A DNA stretch of 10,369 bases from NCBI GenBank assembly GCA_947474415.1, contig CANJKD010000031.1, positions 1 through 10,369 on the forward strand, written 5' to 3'. Below, one piece after another: positions 1-7,227 of this stretch. This stretch comes from Burkholderiales bacterium. GTDB lineage: Bacteria; Pseudomonadota; Gammaproteobacteria; Burkholderiales; Burkholderiaceae_C. The position numbers and the translations under genes are program-made. The notes below the pieces were generated by a model, which saw only the letters and a program-made list of their open reading frames with translations, had not been told where the DNA came from and did no database searches. Within the stretch, counting starts at the first letter, position 1; every line of letters starts with the position of its first letter.

Positions 1-105
1 ATTCCAGAGTGGCTTGACGTTTCCAGGCACGGCGGCGTTTGTTGTTGGGTACCGTCTTGTCCAGCCTCGCTGAGGTTTTCCTCATCGACGGGACAAATGG
101 TAGAC

Positions 106-150
106 ATTGCCGATGCATCAATAAACAGCGTGTGTTTCAATTGCGTATTG
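106..150. promoter_or_regulatory. Candidate LysR-type operator(s) upstream of the regulator
   Basis: Positions 106-122 form the dyad ATTG-N9-CAAT, which contains the T-N11-A pattern (T108 to A120) typical of LysR-family binding boxes. A second symmetrical element, CAAT-N5-ATTG, lies at 138-150. Both sit in an AT-richer stretch within 75 bp of the regulator's ATG at 181, the usual place for an autoregulatory site that may also control a divergent gene off the left edge. The symmetry is visible; regulator binding is inference, and short dyads like these can occur by chance. Confidence 0.35.
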
Positions 151-180
151 CTAAAACAGAAACAACGCAGGGCTTGAAAC

Positions 181-1185
181 ATGGACCGACTGCATTCGAT
201 GCGCGTCTTTTCCCGGGTCATCGAGCAAGGCAGCTTTGCCGGGGCGGCGCGTGAACTGAACCTGTCGCCTGCCGTCGTGACGCGGCTGGTGGCCGACCTG
301 GAAGAGCACCTCGGCGTGCGGTTGATCAACCGCACCACGCGCCGCCTGTCGCTCACCGACACGGGCGAGCTGTACCTGGAGCGGGTGCGCCACATCCTGA
401 CCGAGGTGGAAGAAGCCGAGGCACTCGCCACGGCGGCCACTGCCGAACCGCGCGGCCATTTGCGCGTGCTGTGTTCGCCGGCTTTCGCCGTGCACCAGAT
501 CGCCAAGCACCTGCCGGCATTCCGCGCTGCCTACCCGCGTGTGACACTGGAACTGTCGGTGCCCGGGCCGGTGGAAGCGGTGGACGAGAACTTCGACATC
601 AGCATCCTGACCGAAGGCCGGCGCCCGCTGGACGGCAGCTTCATCGCGCGGCGCCTGGCGCGTTCGGAAGTGGTGCTGTGTGCTTCGCCGGAATACCTTG
701 ACCGGCGTGGCCGGCCACAACACCCGAACGACCTGCTCGGCCACGACAACATGGTGCCGCCGTTCCTGCGTGAACTGACATTTCACGCCGGTCCGGGGGG
801 CGGCGATGAGCCTCCGGCCGAGGCCGTGACGCTCGCGCCCGGACGCTCGGCCCTGACCACGAACCACACCCACACGATGTACGCCGCCGCACTGGCCGGC
901 CTGGGCATCACCGGCCTGCCGTCGTTCGTGGCCGAAGACGCGCTGCTGTCGCATGCGCTGGAGCGCGTGCTGCCGCATTGGCATCTGCAGACCACCACGC
1001 TCTATGCCGGCATGCCGACACGCAAGCATGTGCCGGCCCGCACCCGCGTGTTCGTCGACTACCTCGTGAAGACCTTCGGCGGCGAAGACCGTGACCCGTG
1101 GCTGCTGTCGGCGGGCTGCGAAACGCAGCGTCTGCCGGGGCGTGAGCCGGTCCAGGATTCGCGCCAGGGAACACTCGGTTTCTAG
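181..1185 (+). CDS. LysR-family transcriptional regulator (CrgA/DmlR-like)
   Basis: A 334-residue cytoplasmic DNA-binding regulator. Residues 1-60 are a typical LysR winged helix-turn-helix: it opens with MDRLHSMRVF, has the GSFAGAARELNLSPAVVTR recognition region, then RLINRTTRRLSLTDTG. Residues about 90-300 form the periplasmic-binding-protein-like effector domain, with the late LAGLGITGLPS segment typical of the CrgA/DmlR branch. Length is normal for the family, with a slightly long, non-conserved C-terminal tail after VDYLVKTF. The ATG at 181 gives the canonical N-terminus; the upstream ribosome binding site (CAGGGC) is weak. LysR regulators commonly act on a divergent neighbour, which would lie left of the window; the downstream gene amgK is convergent and not an obvious target. 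The effector and regulon cannot be read from the sequence. Family assignment is firm, subfamily is inference. Confidence 0.93.
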   Translation: MDRLHSMRVFSRVIEQGSFAGAARELNLSPAVVTRLVADLEEHLGVRLINRTTRRLSLTDTGELYLERVRHILTEVEEAEALATAATAEPRGHLRVLCSPAFAVHQIAKHLPAFRAAYPRVTLELSVPGPVEAVDENFDISILTEGRRPLDGSFIARRLARSEVVLCASPEYLDRRGRPQHPNDLLGHDNMVPPFLRELTFHAGPGGGDEPPAEAVTLAPGRSALTTNHTHTMYAAALAGLGITGLPSFVAEDALLSHALERVLPHWHLQTTTLYAGMPTRKHVPARTRVFVDYLVKTFGGEDRDPWLLSAGCETQRLPGREPVQDSRQGTLGF

Positions 1186-1203
1186 GCGAAGATGTGAGCC
1201 CCC

Positions 1204-1257
1204 GGCTGCTTCTACGCAGCCACCCCCACTCGGTGTTCGCCTCTGGCGGGGGGTGGC
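1204..1257. terminator. Overlapping hairpins between convergent genes, possible terminator
   Basis: The 111-bp gap between the convergent LysR gene and amgK holds two inverted repeats. GGCTGC/GCAGCC (1204-1209 with 1216-1221) has a 6-nt loop. GCCACCCCC/GGGGGTGGC (1219-1227 with 1249-1257) is a 9-bp perfect stem with a 21-nt loop. They share bases 1219-1221, so both cannot be fully paired at once. Neither is followed by a T-run in either direction, so a classical intrinsic terminator is not shown. The position between converging genes makes a termination role plausible, nothing more. Confidence 0.3.
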
Positions 1258-1296
1258 CCGGCGCTCAGTGACGGCACCTGCGCGAGGTCAAGCGCT

Positions 1297-2445
1297 TCAG
1301 TAGAAGCCTTCGACGCGCGTCACGCCCATCAAGGGCTCCAGCAGGCGCGAGAACGGCCGCAGCGCGTTGTAGCGCGAAGCCACCTTGTGCGCGTAGGCAA
1401 AGAAGCGCGGCAGGTCTTCGCTGTATTTCGGCTTGTTGTCGCGGTGCTTCAGGCGGCAAAAGATGCCCAGCACCTTCAGGTGCCGCTGCAGGCCCATCCA
1501 TTCCACTTGGCGCCAGAACTCGCCGAAGTCGTCCGGCACGGCCAAGCCTGCTTGGCGGGCGGCTTGCCAGTAGCGCACCGCCCAGTCGATCTCCTGCTCT
1601 TCGTCCCATGAGATGAAGGCATCGCGCAGCAGCGAGGCCAGGTCATAGCTGACGGGGCCGCGCACCGCGTCCTGGAAGTCGAGGATGCCGGGGTTGCACG
1701 GGCGGCCGGTGAGGTCGATGTTGCGGCCGCGGGTTCGGTCGATCTCAACAGCGGCGTCGCGGCACACCATCAGGTTGCGCGGCATGTAGTCGCGGTGCAC
1801 GGCGACCACGGGTTGGGCCAGAGCGCTGCGCACGAGCAGGTCGCAGGTGTCGGCCCAGACGGCCTGGTCAGCGGGGCTCCAGATGACGCACAGTTCGCGC
1901 GTGACGCACCAGTCGGGGAAGAGCGCGAGCTCGCGCCGCAGCAAGGCGTCGTCATAGGCCGGCAGGGCGCTGGCGTCGGCCCGGGTTTGCCACTGCACGA
2001 GGGCGTGGAGGGCGTCGCGCATCAGCGTGTCGGCGGCAGGCAAGTCAGCGCGGCGCTGGGCGTCTTGCAAGGTATCGAGGTAAAGCTCGCTGCCAAGGTC
2101 GGTCAGCAGCAGGAAGCCCTGCGCTGGGTCTTGCGCCAGCACCTGCGGCGCGTTCAGGCCAGCGGCCAGCAGCATTGCGGAGACCGTGACGAAGGGCCGC
2201 ACGTCTTCGAGTGCTGGTGGCGCGTCCATCACGATGAAGCTGCGGACGGCGCCGCCACCGGCCTTCCCGCAGGTGTTCCCGTCAATGCGGAAATAGCGCC
2301 GGAAGCTGGCGTCGCTGGATGCGCTGCGCAGGCTGGCCGGAAGCAGGCCATGGGCAGCGCCCGCCGCGCGCAGCCAGGTGTCGAAAGCCTGGCCGCGAAG
2401 CGGATCGGGCCAGGCGATGGTGGAGGGGTGGGGGTGGGTGGTCAA
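1297..2445 (-). CDS. amgK: N-acetylmuramate/N-acetylglucosamine kinase AmgK (aminoglycoside phosphotransferase fold)
   Basis: A cytoplasmic sugar kinase that phosphorylates the anomeric hydroxyl of MurNAc (and GlcNAc) in the peptidoglycan-recycling route that bypasses de novo UDP-MurNAc synthesis. With the start used here (382 residues) the kinase signatures are: SSDASFRRYFR near the N-terminus, the catalytic loop HRDYMPRNLM (His217, Asp219, Asn224), and the metal-binding segment ILDFQDAVRGPVSYDL (Asp256). LDFQDAVRGP followed by YDL is characteristic of AmgK. The C-terminal half is rich in Trp/Tyr, as in the family. The reading frame stays open upstream to 2931, but no ATG lies between there and the conserved core except ones buried inside lptD. 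The TTG at 2443-2445 gives the plausible start M-TTHPHPSTIAWPDPL, with no clear Shine-Dalgarno. The protein is somewhat longer than the roughly 340 residues I recall for AmgK. It is divergent from lptD, as in pseudomonads, but murU is not next to it. Function is well supported, the start is uncertain. Confidence 0.88.
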   Translation of the reverse strand: MTTHPHPSTIAWPDPLRGQAFDTWLRAAGAAHGLLPASLRSASSDASFRRYFRIDGNTCGKAGGGAVRSFIVMDAPPALEDVRPFVTVSAMLLAAGLNAPQVLAQDPAQGFLLLTDLGSELYLDTLQDAQRRADLPAADTLMRDALHALVQWQTRADASALPAYDDALLRRELALFPDWCVTRELCVIWSPADQAVWADTCDLLVRSALAQPVVAVHRDYMPRNLMVCRDAAVEIDRTRGRNIDLTGRPCNPGILDFQDAVRGPVSYDLASLLRDAFISWDEEQEIDWAVRYWQAARQAGLAVPDDFGEFWRQVEWMGLQRHLKVLGIFCRLKHRDNKPKYSEDLPRFFAYAHKVASRYNALRPFSRLLEPLMGVTRVEGFY

Positions 2446-2500
2446 GCGTCGGGTCGGGTGGCGTTGGCGGTGGAGGTGGAGGCCGCAAGGGTGGCGCGGG
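2413..2500 (+). other. G-rich tract with G-quadruplex potential
   Basis: The plus strand carries a dense series of G-runs at the amgK 5' end: GGGG (2425-2428), GGGGG (2430-2434), GGG (2436-2438), GGG (2451-2453) and GGG (2456-2458). A GG-repeat stretch follows around 2465-2482 in which GG dinucleotides are separated by 1-2 bases. Four or more G-runs with mostly short loops could fold as a G-quadruplex on the plus strand, the template strand for amgK. The tract covers the proposed amgK start, where the coding strand is C-rich (His/Pro codons). The run pattern is visible; folding and function are untested. Confidence 0.35.
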
Positions 2501-2511
2501 AGAGCCTCATG

Positions 2512-2525
2512 GATAATCGATTCTA
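2512..2525. promoter_or_regulatory. Candidate back-to-back -10 elements for lptD (+) and amgK (-)
   Basis: In an AT-rich island within otherwise GC-rich DNA, GATAAT at 2512-2517 reads as a -10 hexamer on the plus strand (5 of 6 matches to TATAAT), pointing to lptD. ATTCTA at 2520-2525 is TAGAAT on the minus strand (5 of 6), pointing to amgK. The spacing would give leaders of roughly 90 nt to lptD (2615) and 70 nt to amgK (2445). No convincing -35 hexamer is seen at the standard distance for either, so these are candidates only. Confidence 0.35.
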
Positions 2526-2614
2526 CAAACGACACGGCCTTCGGCACCTGCTGCTGACGCGCCGGGGCCGCTCCCGACCCTGCGCCGCAAGGCATACCCG
2601 CCGACCTCTGCTTT

Positions 2615-5035
2615 TTGCTCCTGGTGCTCCTGTCCCCACGCTCTGCGGCACTGCCGCGACTCACGACCCTCGCCGCGTGCGTGGTCTTGTCGCTGGCCGC
2701 GCCCGCGTGGGCACAAACGGCCGCCGCAACTGCCGCGCCACCGATGGCGGAACCGATTGAATTGCGCGCCTCGCCCACCGTGCAACCACCGCCGCGCGGT
2801 GCGGCTGGCCGCCAGCTCCCGATCATTCTGCAAGCCCGCACGCTGACTGGCCAGCCCGACCTGGAGATGGCGGCCGAGGGCAGTGCCGAGTTCCGCCGGG
2901 GCGGGCTCGTCATTCGTGCCGGCCGCCTCACTTACGACCAGCCGGACGACCTGGCCATCGCGAAGGGTGACGTCCACATCAACCGCGACGGCAACCTCTA
3001 CACCGGGCCGGAACTGCAACTCAAGGTGCAGCGCTTCGAAGGCTTCTTCGTCAACCCGGTCTATTACTTCAGCCGCACCGGCGCGGGCGGCGCGGCCCAG
3101 CGCGTTGACTTTCTCGATGAGCAACGCGCGGTGGCCACGGCCGCCACTTACACCAGTTGCCCGAGCGACGGCTCGGTTGGTCCGGCTTGGCTGCTCACGA
3201 CCGCCCGTGTAAATGTCGATTTCGGCACCAATGAGGGGGTTGCCGAAGGGGCGGTGCTGCGCTTCTACGGTGTGCCCATCCTGGCCGCGCCGCGCTTGAG
3301 CTTCCCGCTCACCGATGCGCGCAAGTCGGGCTGGTTGCCTCCCACCATCGTGCCGGTGGACAGCCGCAACGGCCCGGCCTTCAGCATCCCGTACTACTGG
3401 GACATTGCGCCGAATCGCGATGCCACGCTCACGCCCAGCCTCAGCGCCCGGCGCGGGCCATCGCTGGAGGGCGAGTATCGCTACCTCGAACCGCAGTTCA
3501 ATGGCGAAGTGAAACTGAACCTGCTGCCCTTTGACCAACTGACGGAAAGCACGCGCTACGCGCTCAGCGCCACGCATGACACCGACTTCGATCGCGACAC
3601 CCGGCTTCAGATGCGTCTGCAGCGGGTCTCTGACGACGACTACTGGAAAGATTTTCCGCACCAGATTTCCAGCCTCACGGCGCGCCTGCTGGCCACCGAC
3701 CTGCGGCTGAATCGGCTGTTTGGTGACTGGGACACGTACGCCCGGGTGCAGCAGTGGCAGGTGCTGCAAACCACTGACGCCAGCACCCGCATCGAGGCGC
3801 CGTACGAGCGGTTGCCGCAAGTCGGTGCGCGCTACGCGGGGCGGGTCGGGGCCGGTTTCGATGTCACGTTCGAGAGCGAGTTCAATCGCTTCACGAACCC
3901 TCCCAACGCGGTCAGCGTCGAGCGCGTCACGGGCATGCGCGTGCACGCGCTGGGCAGCGTCAGCCGGCCTTACGTGACACCGGGCTGGAGTTTCACGCCG
4001 AAGTTGATCTTCAATGCCGCGTCTTACTCGCTCGATCACGCGCTGGGCAACGTCGACGCCACGGCGTCGCGCGTGATCCCGACGTTGAGCCTGGACAGCG
4101 CCTGGGTTTTCGAGCGTGGCACGCGATTTTTCGGCCGCGCCGTGCGCCAGACGCTGGAGCCGCGCCTGCTCTACGTCAACACGCCATTCCGCGATCAAAC
4201 TTCGCTGCCGAATTTCGACTCCTCGGCGAAGGACCTGAATTTCGATTCGGTGTTTACCGAGAACGCCTTTTCGGGCATTGACCGCGTGTCCGCCGCGCAC
4301 CACCTCACCGCCGGTTTGACCACCCGCGTGCTGGACCCCGACACTGGCGCCGAGGTGCTCCGCCTGGGGCTGGCGCAGCGCTACCTGTTCCGTGACCAAC
4401 TCATCACGCTGCAGCCCAATGGGTCGGCCGACGTGCCGCTGACGCAGGGTTTGCGCGACCTGTTGCTGTTGGGCTCGACGACACTGGTGCCAAGCTGGGC
4501 GCTCAACGCTTCGGTCCAGTACAGCCCCGAAAGCGGCCGCCTGATGCGCTCGGTGGTGGGCATGCGTTATTCGCCCGGCCCGTATCGAACGCTGAGCGCC
4601 ACCTACCGCCTGACGCGCGGCCTGAGCGAACAGGTTGAACTGGGCTGGCAGTGGCCGATCTATGGCCCCACGCCGGACGAGCCCGGCGGCAGCAGCCGCA
4701 GTGTTGGGCCGAGCGGTGCGGCGACGGGGAGTGGCAACTGCCAGGGCAGCTGGTATGCGGTCGGGCGGGTCAACTACAGCACGCTCGACCGGCGCATCAT
4801 CGATGCCGTGGCCGGGCTCGAATACGACGCCGGCTGCTGGATCGGTCGCGTGGTTGCCGCGCGCACTTCCACCGGCCTGAGCGAGGCCACCACCCGCCTC
4901 GCGGTGCAGTTGGAACTCGTCGGCCTGTCCCGGCTCGGCACCAACCCGCTGCAGGTGTTGAAGGACAATGTTCTGGGATACCGGCTGCTGCGCGACGACC
5001 GCGCACTGGTCCAACCGTTGAGTACCTATGACTGA
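2615..5035 (+). CDS. lptD: LPS-assembly protein LptD (outer-membrane lipopolysaccharide translocon)
   Basis: The outer-membrane beta-barrel that, with lipoprotein LptE, receives LPS from the periplasmic Lpt bridge and inserts it into the outer leaflet. In the 806-residue frame, residues 1-34 are a signal peptide ending AAPAWA|Q. Residues about 60-160 form the LptA/OstA-like jellyroll (EGSAEFRRGGLVIRAGRLTY then GDVHINRDG). The rest is the barrel, with the family-typical PYYWDIAPNRDATLTPSLS and the C-terminal GLSRLGTNPLQVL. Cysteines useful for the known LptD disulfides are Cys182 (YTSCPSDG), Cys709 (GNCQGSW) and Cys741 (YDAGCWIGR). There is no cysteine near the mature N-terminus and no tandem CC. 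It overlaps surA by 8 bp (ATGACTGA), implying translational coupling. The start is unresolved: the frame opens at 2558 and the only start-like codons before the signal peptide are TTG 2615, CTG 2621 and GTG 2624, none with a Shine-Dalgarno. The first in-frame ATG falls after the signal peptide. Identity is certain, the N-terminus is not. Confidence 0.95.
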   Translation: MLLVLLSPRSAALPRLTTLAACVVLSLAAPAWAQTAAATAAPPMAEPIELRASPTVQPPPRGAAGRQLPIILQARTLTGQPDLEMAAEGSAEFRRGGLVIRAGRLTYDQPDDLAIAKGDVHINRDGNLYTGPELQLKVQRFEGFFVNPVYYFSRTGAGGAAQRVDFLDEQRAVATAATYTSCPSDGSVGPAWLLTTARVNVDFGTNEGVAEGAVLRFYGVPILAAPRLSFPLTDARKSGWLPPTIVPVDSRNGPAFSIPYYWDIAPNRDATLTPSLSARRGPSLEGEYRYLEPQFNGEVKLNLLPFDQLTESTRYALSATHDTDFDRDTRLQMRLQRVSDDDYWKDFPHQISSLTARLLATDLRLNRLFGDWDTYARVQQWQVLQTTDASTRIEAPYERLPQVGARYAGRVGAGFDVTFESEFNRFTNPPNAVSVERVTGMRVHALGSVSRPYVTPGWSFTPKLIFNAASYSLDHALGNVDATASRVIPTLSLDSAWVFERGTRFFGRAVRQTLEPRLLYVNTPFRDQTSLPNFDSSAKDLNFDSVFTENAFSGIDRVSAAHHLTAGLTTRVLDPDTGAEVLRLGLAQRYLFRDQLITLQPNGSADVPLTQGLRDLLLLGSTTLVPSWALNASVQYSPESGRLMRSVVGMRYSPGPYRTLSATYRLTRGLSEQVELGWQWPIYGPTPDEPGGSSRSVGPSGAATGSGNCQGSWYAVGRVNYSTLDRRIIDAVAGLEYDAGCWIGRVVAARTSTGLSEATTRLAVQLELVGLSRLGTNPLQVLKDNVLGYRLLRDDRALVQPLSTYD

Positions 5036-6398
5036 ATTTCTCGCTGATGGTGTGGCCCGGGCTCGCGATGCCAGCCGAGTCGCTTGCGCTGTTGCGCTGT
5101 GTCTTTGCGCCGCTGCCGGGCAGGCCCAAACCGCGACCGCGCCTTCTTCCGGTGGCCGTGCGGCGGCCGTCGCCGGCAACGCCGACTTCATTGTGGTGGT
5201 GGTCAACCAGGAACTCGTGACGAATGCCGAGTTGCAGGGCCGACTCGTCCGCATCCGGGAAGAGGCCGAGCGCAACAAGACCGCCTTGCCCCCCGCCGCC
5301 GATCTGCGCAAGCAGGTGCTCGATGCGCTCATCGACGAACGCGTTCAGATCACGAACGCGCGCGAGACGGGCCCCAAGATCGATGAGGCCGAACTCGACC
5401 GCGCCGTGATGAACGTGGCCGTGCAAAACCAGATGACGATGCCGCAGTTGCGTGCCCGCCTGCAGCAGCAAGGCCTGGCCTACGGCACGTTTCGCAACAA
5501 CGTTCGTGACCAACTCCTGACCGAGCGGGTGCGCGAGCGCGAAGTGAACCAGCGCATCCGGGTCGGAAGCGACGAGGTCGACGCCTTGATCGAGAAGCGC
5601 CGCGTTGCGGCCGGCATGACACCGCAGGTCAACATGGCGCAGATTCTCGTCACGGTGCCCGAAGGCGCAACCGTCGAGCAGGTCGCGGAACGACGTGCGC
5701 GCGCCGAGGCTGCGCTGGCCCGCGTGAAGGCTGGTGAATCGTTTGAAGCCGTCGCGCGCGAGATCTCGGAGGATGGCAACAAGGCGCAAGGCGGCGTCAT
5801 CGGCCTGCGCCCGGTTGATCGATTGCCCGATCTGTTCGTGGAGTTCGTGCGCAACATGAAGCCCGGCGACGTCGGTTCGGCGCTGTTGCGCAGCGGGGCT
5901 GGCTTCCATGCCATCAAGCTTGTGGAACGAAACAACGGCGCTGCGTTCACGGTTCAACAAACGCGTGCGCGGCACATCCTCCTGCGCGTGTCGCCGCAGC
6001 TGACTGCTGGGGCGGCGGGCCAACGGCTGATCGAATTCAAGCGCCAGATCCAGGGCGGTGCCAAGACCTTCGAGCAACTCGCACGCGACAACTCCGAAGA
6101 CGGCTCGGCAGCGCAAGGTGGTGACCTTGGCTGGACTGCTGCCGGCACCTTCGTCCCCGAATTCGAGGTCGCGATGAACGCGTTGCCGCTGAATGGACTG
6201 TCAGAGCCGCTGGTGTCGCGTTTTGGCGTGCACCTGATCCAGGTGATGGAGCGGCGCCAGGTGGCACTTGACCTGAAGCAGCAGCGCGAACAGGCGCGCA
6301 ACATCTTGCGCGAGCAGCGTTTCGAGGAAGCCTATCTCGACTGGCTTCGTGACCTGCGCGGCCGCGCCTACGTCGAAATGCGAGAAGCGCCACTGTGA
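5028..6398 (+). CDS. surA: Periplasmic chaperone / peptidyl-prolyl isomerase SurA
   Basis: A periplasmic chaperone for unfolded outer-membrane proteins, LptD among its known clients. The protein has 456 residues. A signal peptide spans about 1-33 (VACAVALCLCAAAGQA|Q). The SurA N-terminal helical domain spans about 45-195 and includes the FIVVVVNQELVTNAEL start. Two parvulin-type PPIase domains follow: the first from about Val201 (VNMAQILV) to about 305, the second from about Thr312 (TRARHILLRVSP) to about 415, each with the SEDG-x5-GG motif. A C-terminal helix (420-456) completes the chaperone core. Length and domain order match the family. The ATG at 5028 overlaps the end of lptD (stop 5033-5035), and only a weak GAG precedes it, so it is probably translated by coupling. 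rsmA follows after 31 bp in the same direction. Nothing looks truncated. Confidence 0.96.
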   Translation: MTEFLADGVARARDASRVACAVALCLCAAAGQAQTATAPSSGGRAAAVAGNADFIVVVVNQELVTNAELQGRLVRIREEAERNKTALPPAADLRKQVLDALIDERVQITNARETGPKIDEAELDRAVMNVAVQNQMTMPQLRARLQQQGLAYGTFRNNVRDQLLTERVREREVNQRIRVGSDEVDALIEKRRVAAGMTPQVNMAQILVTVPEGATVEQVAERRARAEAALARVKAGESFEAVAREISEDGNKAQGGVIGLRPVDRLPDLFVEFVRNMKPGDVGSALLRSGAGFHAIKLVERNNGAAFTVQQTRARHILLRVSPQLTAGAAGQRLIEFKRQIQGGAKTFEQLARDNSEDGSAAQGGDLGWTAAGTFVPEFEVAMNALPLNGLSEPLVSRFGVHLIQVMERRQVALDLKQQREQARNILREQRFEEAYLDWLRDLRGRAYVEMREAPL

Positions 6399-6429
6399 GC
6401 GGCGCTCACCGCTCGTGGGTTGACGCGGC

Positions 6430-7224
6430 GTGAAACACATTGCGCGCAAGCGCTTCGGCCAGCACTTTCTCACCGACGGTTCGGTGATCGACGCCATCGT
6501 CGACGCAATCAACCCGAAGCCTGGCGAGGTGGTTGTCGAGATCGGTCCGGGCCTCGGCGCGATGACCAAGCCGCTGGTGGCGCGCTGCGGCGCCCTCACC
6601 GTCATCGAACTCGACCGCGACCTGGCGCAGCGGCTGCGCCGCACGACCGAACTGACGGTGATCGAAGCCGACGCCTTGAATGTGGATTTCGGAGCGCTTG
6701 CTCGCGAGCGGGGACAACGGCTGCGGGTCGTCGGGAACCTGCCGTACAACATCTCCACGCCGATCCTGTTCCACCTGCTCGGCGCGGTGGAACATGTGGC
6801 CGACCAGCACTTCATGTTGCAGAAAGAAGTGGTCGAACGCATGGCGGCAGCGCCTGGGTGCAAGGACTATGGCCGCCTGAGCGTGATGCTGCAGTGGCGG
6901 TATCACATCGAGTCGGTGCTCGATGTCTCCGCGCAGGCCTTCGACCCACCGCCTCGGGTTGAGTCGGCCGTAGTGCGCATGTTGCCCTTGCCGGTGGTGC
7001 CGGCAATCGACTCCGCGCTGCTGGCCGAGCTGGTTCGGGTGGCGTTTTCGCAGCGCCGCAAATTGTTGCGCCACACGCTGGGGCGCTGGCTGGAAGAGCG
7101 CCAGTTCGCTGGCGAATTCAACGTTCAGCGGCGAGCCGAAGAAGTGCCTGTGGCTGAATACCTCGCACTGGCGGCCGAGTTGCCAGCGGCCGCTCGGCCT
7201 GCAGGCATCACGCCCGCTGACTGA
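6430..7224 (+). CDS. rsmA: 16S rRNA (adenine1518-N6/adenine1519-N6)-dimethyltransferase RsmA
   Basis: A cytoplasmic SAM-dependent methyltransferase that dimethylates two adjacent adenosines in the 3'-terminal helix 45 loop of 16S rRNA during 30S maturation (also called KsgA). The 264-residue protein has the diagnostic KRFGQHFL at 7-14, SAM motif I EIGPGLG at 37-43, the acidic ribose-binding Glu60 in IELDRD, the EADAL region near 74, catalytic motif IV NLPYNIS (Asn103, Pro105, Tyr106), and the late [12 protein letters not shown] segment. The C-terminal helical RNA-binding domain is present and length is typical. The start is GTG at 6430: an in-frame TGA at 6421-6423 excludes anything further upstream, and [14 protein letters not shown] matches the family. 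No strong Shine-Dalgarno is visible. It is probably the last gene of the lptD-surA-rsmA operon; pdxA, often placed between surA and rsmA, is missing here. Confidence 0.97.
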   Translation: MKHIARKRFGQHFLTDGSVIDAIVDAINPKPGEVVVEIGPGLGAMTKPLVARCGALTVIELDRDLAQRLRRTTELTVIEADALNVDFGALARERGQRLRVVGNLPYNISTPILFHLLGAVEHVADQHFMLQKEVVERMAAAPGCKDYGRLSVMLQWRYHIESVLDVSAQAFDPPPRVESAVVRMLPLPVVPAIDSALLAELVRVAFSQRRKLLRHTLGRWLEERQFAGEFNVQRRAEEVPVAEYLALAAELPAAARPAGITPAD

Positions 7225-7227
7225 GCC

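Noticed and set aside
1..107. Possible divergent gene starting at 107 or 85 and leaving the left edge on the minus strand
   Set aside because: Two short frames with ATG are open to the edge, but neither has a Shine-Dalgarno or clear codon bias, and about 30 codons are too few to judge. A divergent partner of the LysR gene remains possible.
151..1029. 292-codon minus-strand frame opposite the LysR gene
   Set aside because: Antisense shadow; the plus strand carries the complete LysR fold from a proper ATG.
2666..2716. Lipobox-like LAAC in the LptD signal peptide
   Set aside because: The cysteine is followed by further hydrophobic residues and a standard signal peptidase I site (AWA|Q); LptD is a barrel protein, not a lipoprotein.
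2507..5332. 941-codon open frame on the minus strand opposite lptD
   Set aside because: It is the antisense shadow of lptD in high-GC DNA; the translation is Arg/Ala/Gln-rich with no domain, while the plus frame is unmistakably LptD and the start of SurA.
4797..6116. 439-codon minus-strand frame opposite surA
   Set aside because: Antisense shadow of surA and the lptD 3' end; no recognisable motif and no ribosome binding site.
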